A stretch of 16,467 nucleotides of DNA from D37C17 sp964551815 (GTDB lineage: Bacteria; Fidelibacterota; Marinisomatia; SCGC-AAA003-L08; D37C17). The stretch covers positions 1 to 16,467 of the forward strand of contig CAZKEL010000055.1 in the NCBI GenBank assembly GCA_964551815.1. The letters are read 5' to 3'. Positions 15,214-16,467 of this stretch are shown piece after piece. Below the pieces are notes generated by a model. The model saw only the letters and a program-made list of their open reading frames with translations. It was not told where the DNA came from and searched no databases. How positions within the stretch are numbered: the first letter of the stretch is position 1; the number at the start of each line of letters is the position of its first letter. Made by a program: the position numbers and the translations under genes.

Positions 15214-15224
15214 AGTATAGAATA
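15214..15224. promoter_or_regulatory. candidate overlapping divergent -10 elements (pepA / SDR)
   Basis: In the 109-nt spacer between pepA and the plus-strand SDR, AGTATAGAATA reads as TATAGAATA on the plus strand (toward the SDR) and as TATACT on the minus strand (toward pepA). Both are close to the -10 consensus and share bases, as in symmetrical bidirectional promoters. The pepA leader would be about 20 nt and include its GGAG. The -35 regions are poor on both sides, so this is a candidate only. Confidence 0.3.
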
Positions 15225-15297
15225 ATCGGCTTAAATTACAGCCGGGAAATCTATCCTATTTTATTAATCTCATACAAGGCATATAGCAGGAGTATCA

Positions 15298-16164
15298 ATG
15301 AACTTTTCTGGAATGTTGAAGGAAGGAACCCTTGAAAACAAGACGATCCTTATAACTGGCGGCGGCACAGGACTTGGCAAATCCATGGGTAAATATTTTG
15401 TTGAACTGGGGGCGAACCTCATCATTACCAGCAGAAAAGAAGATGTTCTGCAAAAGACAGCAGAAGAACTGGGAGGAAATATTCTCCCTTTAGCAGGAGA
15501 TGTGAGAGACCATAAAGATGTGCAGCGAATCTTGGACGAATCTCACTCTAAATTTGGAAAAATTGATGGACTCCTAAACAATGCTGCCGGAAATTTTATA
15601 AGCCCTACTGAACGCTTGTCTCCGAAAGCTTTTGATGTAGTTGTGGATATTGTATTAAAGGGTACCTATAATTATTCTCTTTTATTAGGTAAACACTGGA
15701 TAGAAAATAAAATTCCAGGTGTGATGCTGAATATTGTCACCACTTATGCCTGGACAGGTTCTTCTTTTGTAGCACCCTCAGCGGCAGCGAAAGGCGGCGT
15801 TTTAGCACTCACCCGGTCGCTGGCTGCAGAATGGGTAAAATATGGCATTCGCAGTAATGCCATTGCCCCTGGTCCTTTTCCTACCAAAGGGGCTTGGGAC
15901 AGGCTTTTTCCTAAACCCATTTCAACCTTTTTCAATTTTGAGAAATCTCTTCCTATGAAACGCTATGGTAATCATCAGGAACTGGCCAATTTAGCTGCCT
16001 ATATGATGTCTGATTATTCTGCATATATGAATGGAGAAGTGGTTACCTTAGATGGTGGTGAATGGATACATAATGCAGGAGAGTTTAATAAACTGGAGAA
16101 AATCCCTAAAAAGGCATGGGCCATTATTGAACGGGCTGTCCGGGGGAAAAAGAAAAGTTCATGA
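15298..16164 (+). CDS. 2,4-dienoyl-CoA reductase-like short-chain dehydrogenase
   Basis: A 288-residue classical SDR on the plus strand. The cofactor motif GGGTGLGK is at 21-28 and NNAAGNF at 94-100. The usual YxxxK tyrosine is replaced: the stretch reads PSAAAK, with Ser161 and Lys165. Tyr150, 15 residues before the lysine (in TTYAWTG), matches the displaced catalytic Tyr of mitochondrial 2,4-dienoyl-CoA reductase (DECR1), and FVAPSAAAKGGV, SLAAEWVKYGIR, PGPFPTKGA, LDGGE and a C-terminal GEFN segment also follow DECR1. I infer NADPH-dependent reduction of dienoyl-CoA or a related enoyl-CoA in unsaturated fatty-acid degradation, though bacterial members may have other acyl-CoA substrates. AGGAG lies 5 nt before the ATG. 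It stands alone, divergent from pepA. Confidence 0.85.
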   Translation: MNFSGMLKEGTLENKTILITGGGTGLGKSMGKYFVELGANLIITSRKEDVLQKTAEELGGNILPLAGDVRDHKDVQRILDESHSKFGKIDGLLNNAAGNFISPTERLSPKAFDVVVDIVLKGTYNYSLLLGKHWIENKIPGVMLNIVTTYAWTGSSFVAPSAAAKGGVLALTRSLAAEWVKYGIRSNAIAPGPFPTKGAWDRLFPKPISTFFNFEKSLPMKRYGNHQELANLAAYMMSDYSAYMNGEVVTLDGGEWIHNAGEFNKLEKIPKKAWAIIERAVRGKKKSS

Positions 16165-16192
16165 GTACCTCAACACTTTAGTAAGTAGTTGT

Positions 16193-16297
16193 TTGTCATT
16201 GGTCACTTGTCAATGGTCATTGGTCATTTGTCATTGGTCAATCGTTATTCAGCGTTCATTATTCATCATTCATAATTCATCATTCATTTCTCACCAC
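16193..16297. repeat. degenerate 7-bp tandem array
   Basis: About 15 consecutive 7-bp units in strict register lie between the converging SDR and queD genes. The first seven units follow T(T/G)GTCA(T/A/C), such as TGGTCAT and TTGTCAT. After two transitional units (TCGTTAT, TCAGCGT) they change to TCAT(C/T/A)AT and end with TCATTTC and TCACCAC, without losing the 7-bp phase. This resembles heptameric short tandem repeats known from intergenic DNA of cyanobacteria and some other bacteria. No coding function or terminator hairpin is seen here. Confidence 0.85.
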
Positions 16298-16323
16298 CAG
16301 TTGGCAGTCCTACCACAGTCTTC

Positions 16324-16467
16324 CTAATCCTCTACTCTTTCATAAAGTGCATAGCTGCTGGGTGTTTCCCAGAGTTTAACAGAATACAGATGAAGTCCCG
16401 TTTGAAATATATCTGAGAATTTATGTTCAAGCTTTTTAAATATATAGGCTGCCACATTTTCAGCAGT
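16324..16467 (-). CDS. queD: C-terminal fragment of 6-carboxytetrahydropterin synthase (QueD/PTPS family)
   Basis: The last 47 codons of a minus-strand gene run from the window edge to a TAG at 16324-16326. The fragment opens with TAENVAAYIFKKL, matching the (P)TAEN helix of QueD/6-pyruvoyl-tetrahydropterin synthases. It ends with LYSVKLWETPSSYALYE, where the Glu in V-x-x-WET is the conserved pterin-binding acidic residue. QueD makes 6-carboxy-5,6,7,8-tetrahydropterin from dihydroneopterin triphosphate for queuosine and other 7-deazapurines. The zinc-binding histidines lie outside the window, so QueD versus a PTPS paralogue cannot be separated. It converges with the SDR gene across the repeat array. 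Confidence 0.82.
   Translation of the reverse strand, partial: TAENVAAYIFKKLEHKFSDIFQTGLHLYSVKLWETPSSYALYERVED

Noticed and set aside
16193..16297. CRISPR array or rho-independent terminator
   Set aside because: The units are 7 bp with no spacers, and there is no inverted repeat followed by a T-run, so neither reading holds.
16355..16380. Hairpin CTGGG-TGTTT-CCCAG as a terminator
   Set aside because: It lies inside the queD coding frame, has only a 5-bp stem, and lacks a following T-run; most likely chance.

Overview
The window looks like a scaffolded draft or metagenome contig from an AT-rich Gram-negative bacterium. The evidence is an outer-membrane polysaccharide-export protein with a signal peptide and repeated SLBB domains, a nucleotide-sugar operon, and the mixed use of Shine-Dalgarno sequences (clear before four genes, absent before most). 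The style fits the FCB group, perhaps Marinimicrobia (SAR406) or a relative. That placement is an impression from protein style, not a phylogeny. A run of exactly 100 N (9118-9217) marks an assembly gap of unknown true length.

Layout. Everything except one gene and the edges of intergenic regions lies on the minus strand, so the order of transcription runs from high to low coordinates. At the right edge are the 3' end of queD (minus strand, cut by the window end), a 7-bp-period repeat array, and a dienoyl-CoA-reductase-like SDR on the plus strand. Next come pepA, then a fused ATP sulfurylase/APS kinase followed by cysQ (sulfate activation and PAP removal), then a tRNA with anticodon CAU. Only 26 nt after the tRNA begins a long close-packed series: SLBB polysaccharide export protein, [gap], DegT-type sugar aminotransferase, WbpA-type UDP-GlcNAc dehydrogenase, WbpD-type N-acetyltransferase, UDP-glucuronate-4-epimerase-like protein, galE, an LsrF-type class I aldolase, a zinc alcohol dehydrogenase, mtnA, mtnP and apt.

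How it works together. The first half of the long series makes activated uronic-acid and galactose sugars for an exported polysaccharide. The second half reads as a complete salvage route for 5'-methylthioadenosine and/or 5'-deoxyadenosine. MtnP releases adenine, which Apt recaptures as AMP, and MtnA isomerises the thioribose-1-phosphate. The LsrF-type aldolase is then placed to split the ribulose-1-phosphate into DHAP and an aldehyde, and the Zn-dehydrogenase to reduce the aldehyde. That is the logic of the oxygen-independent 'DHAP shunt', but with an aldolase of a different family from the published class II Ald2, and with no mtnB/C/D genes nearby. This is the most interesting proposal in the window. 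The enzyme families are clear from the sequence; the assignment of the aldolase and dehydrogenase to this pathway is inference from gene order and chemistry.
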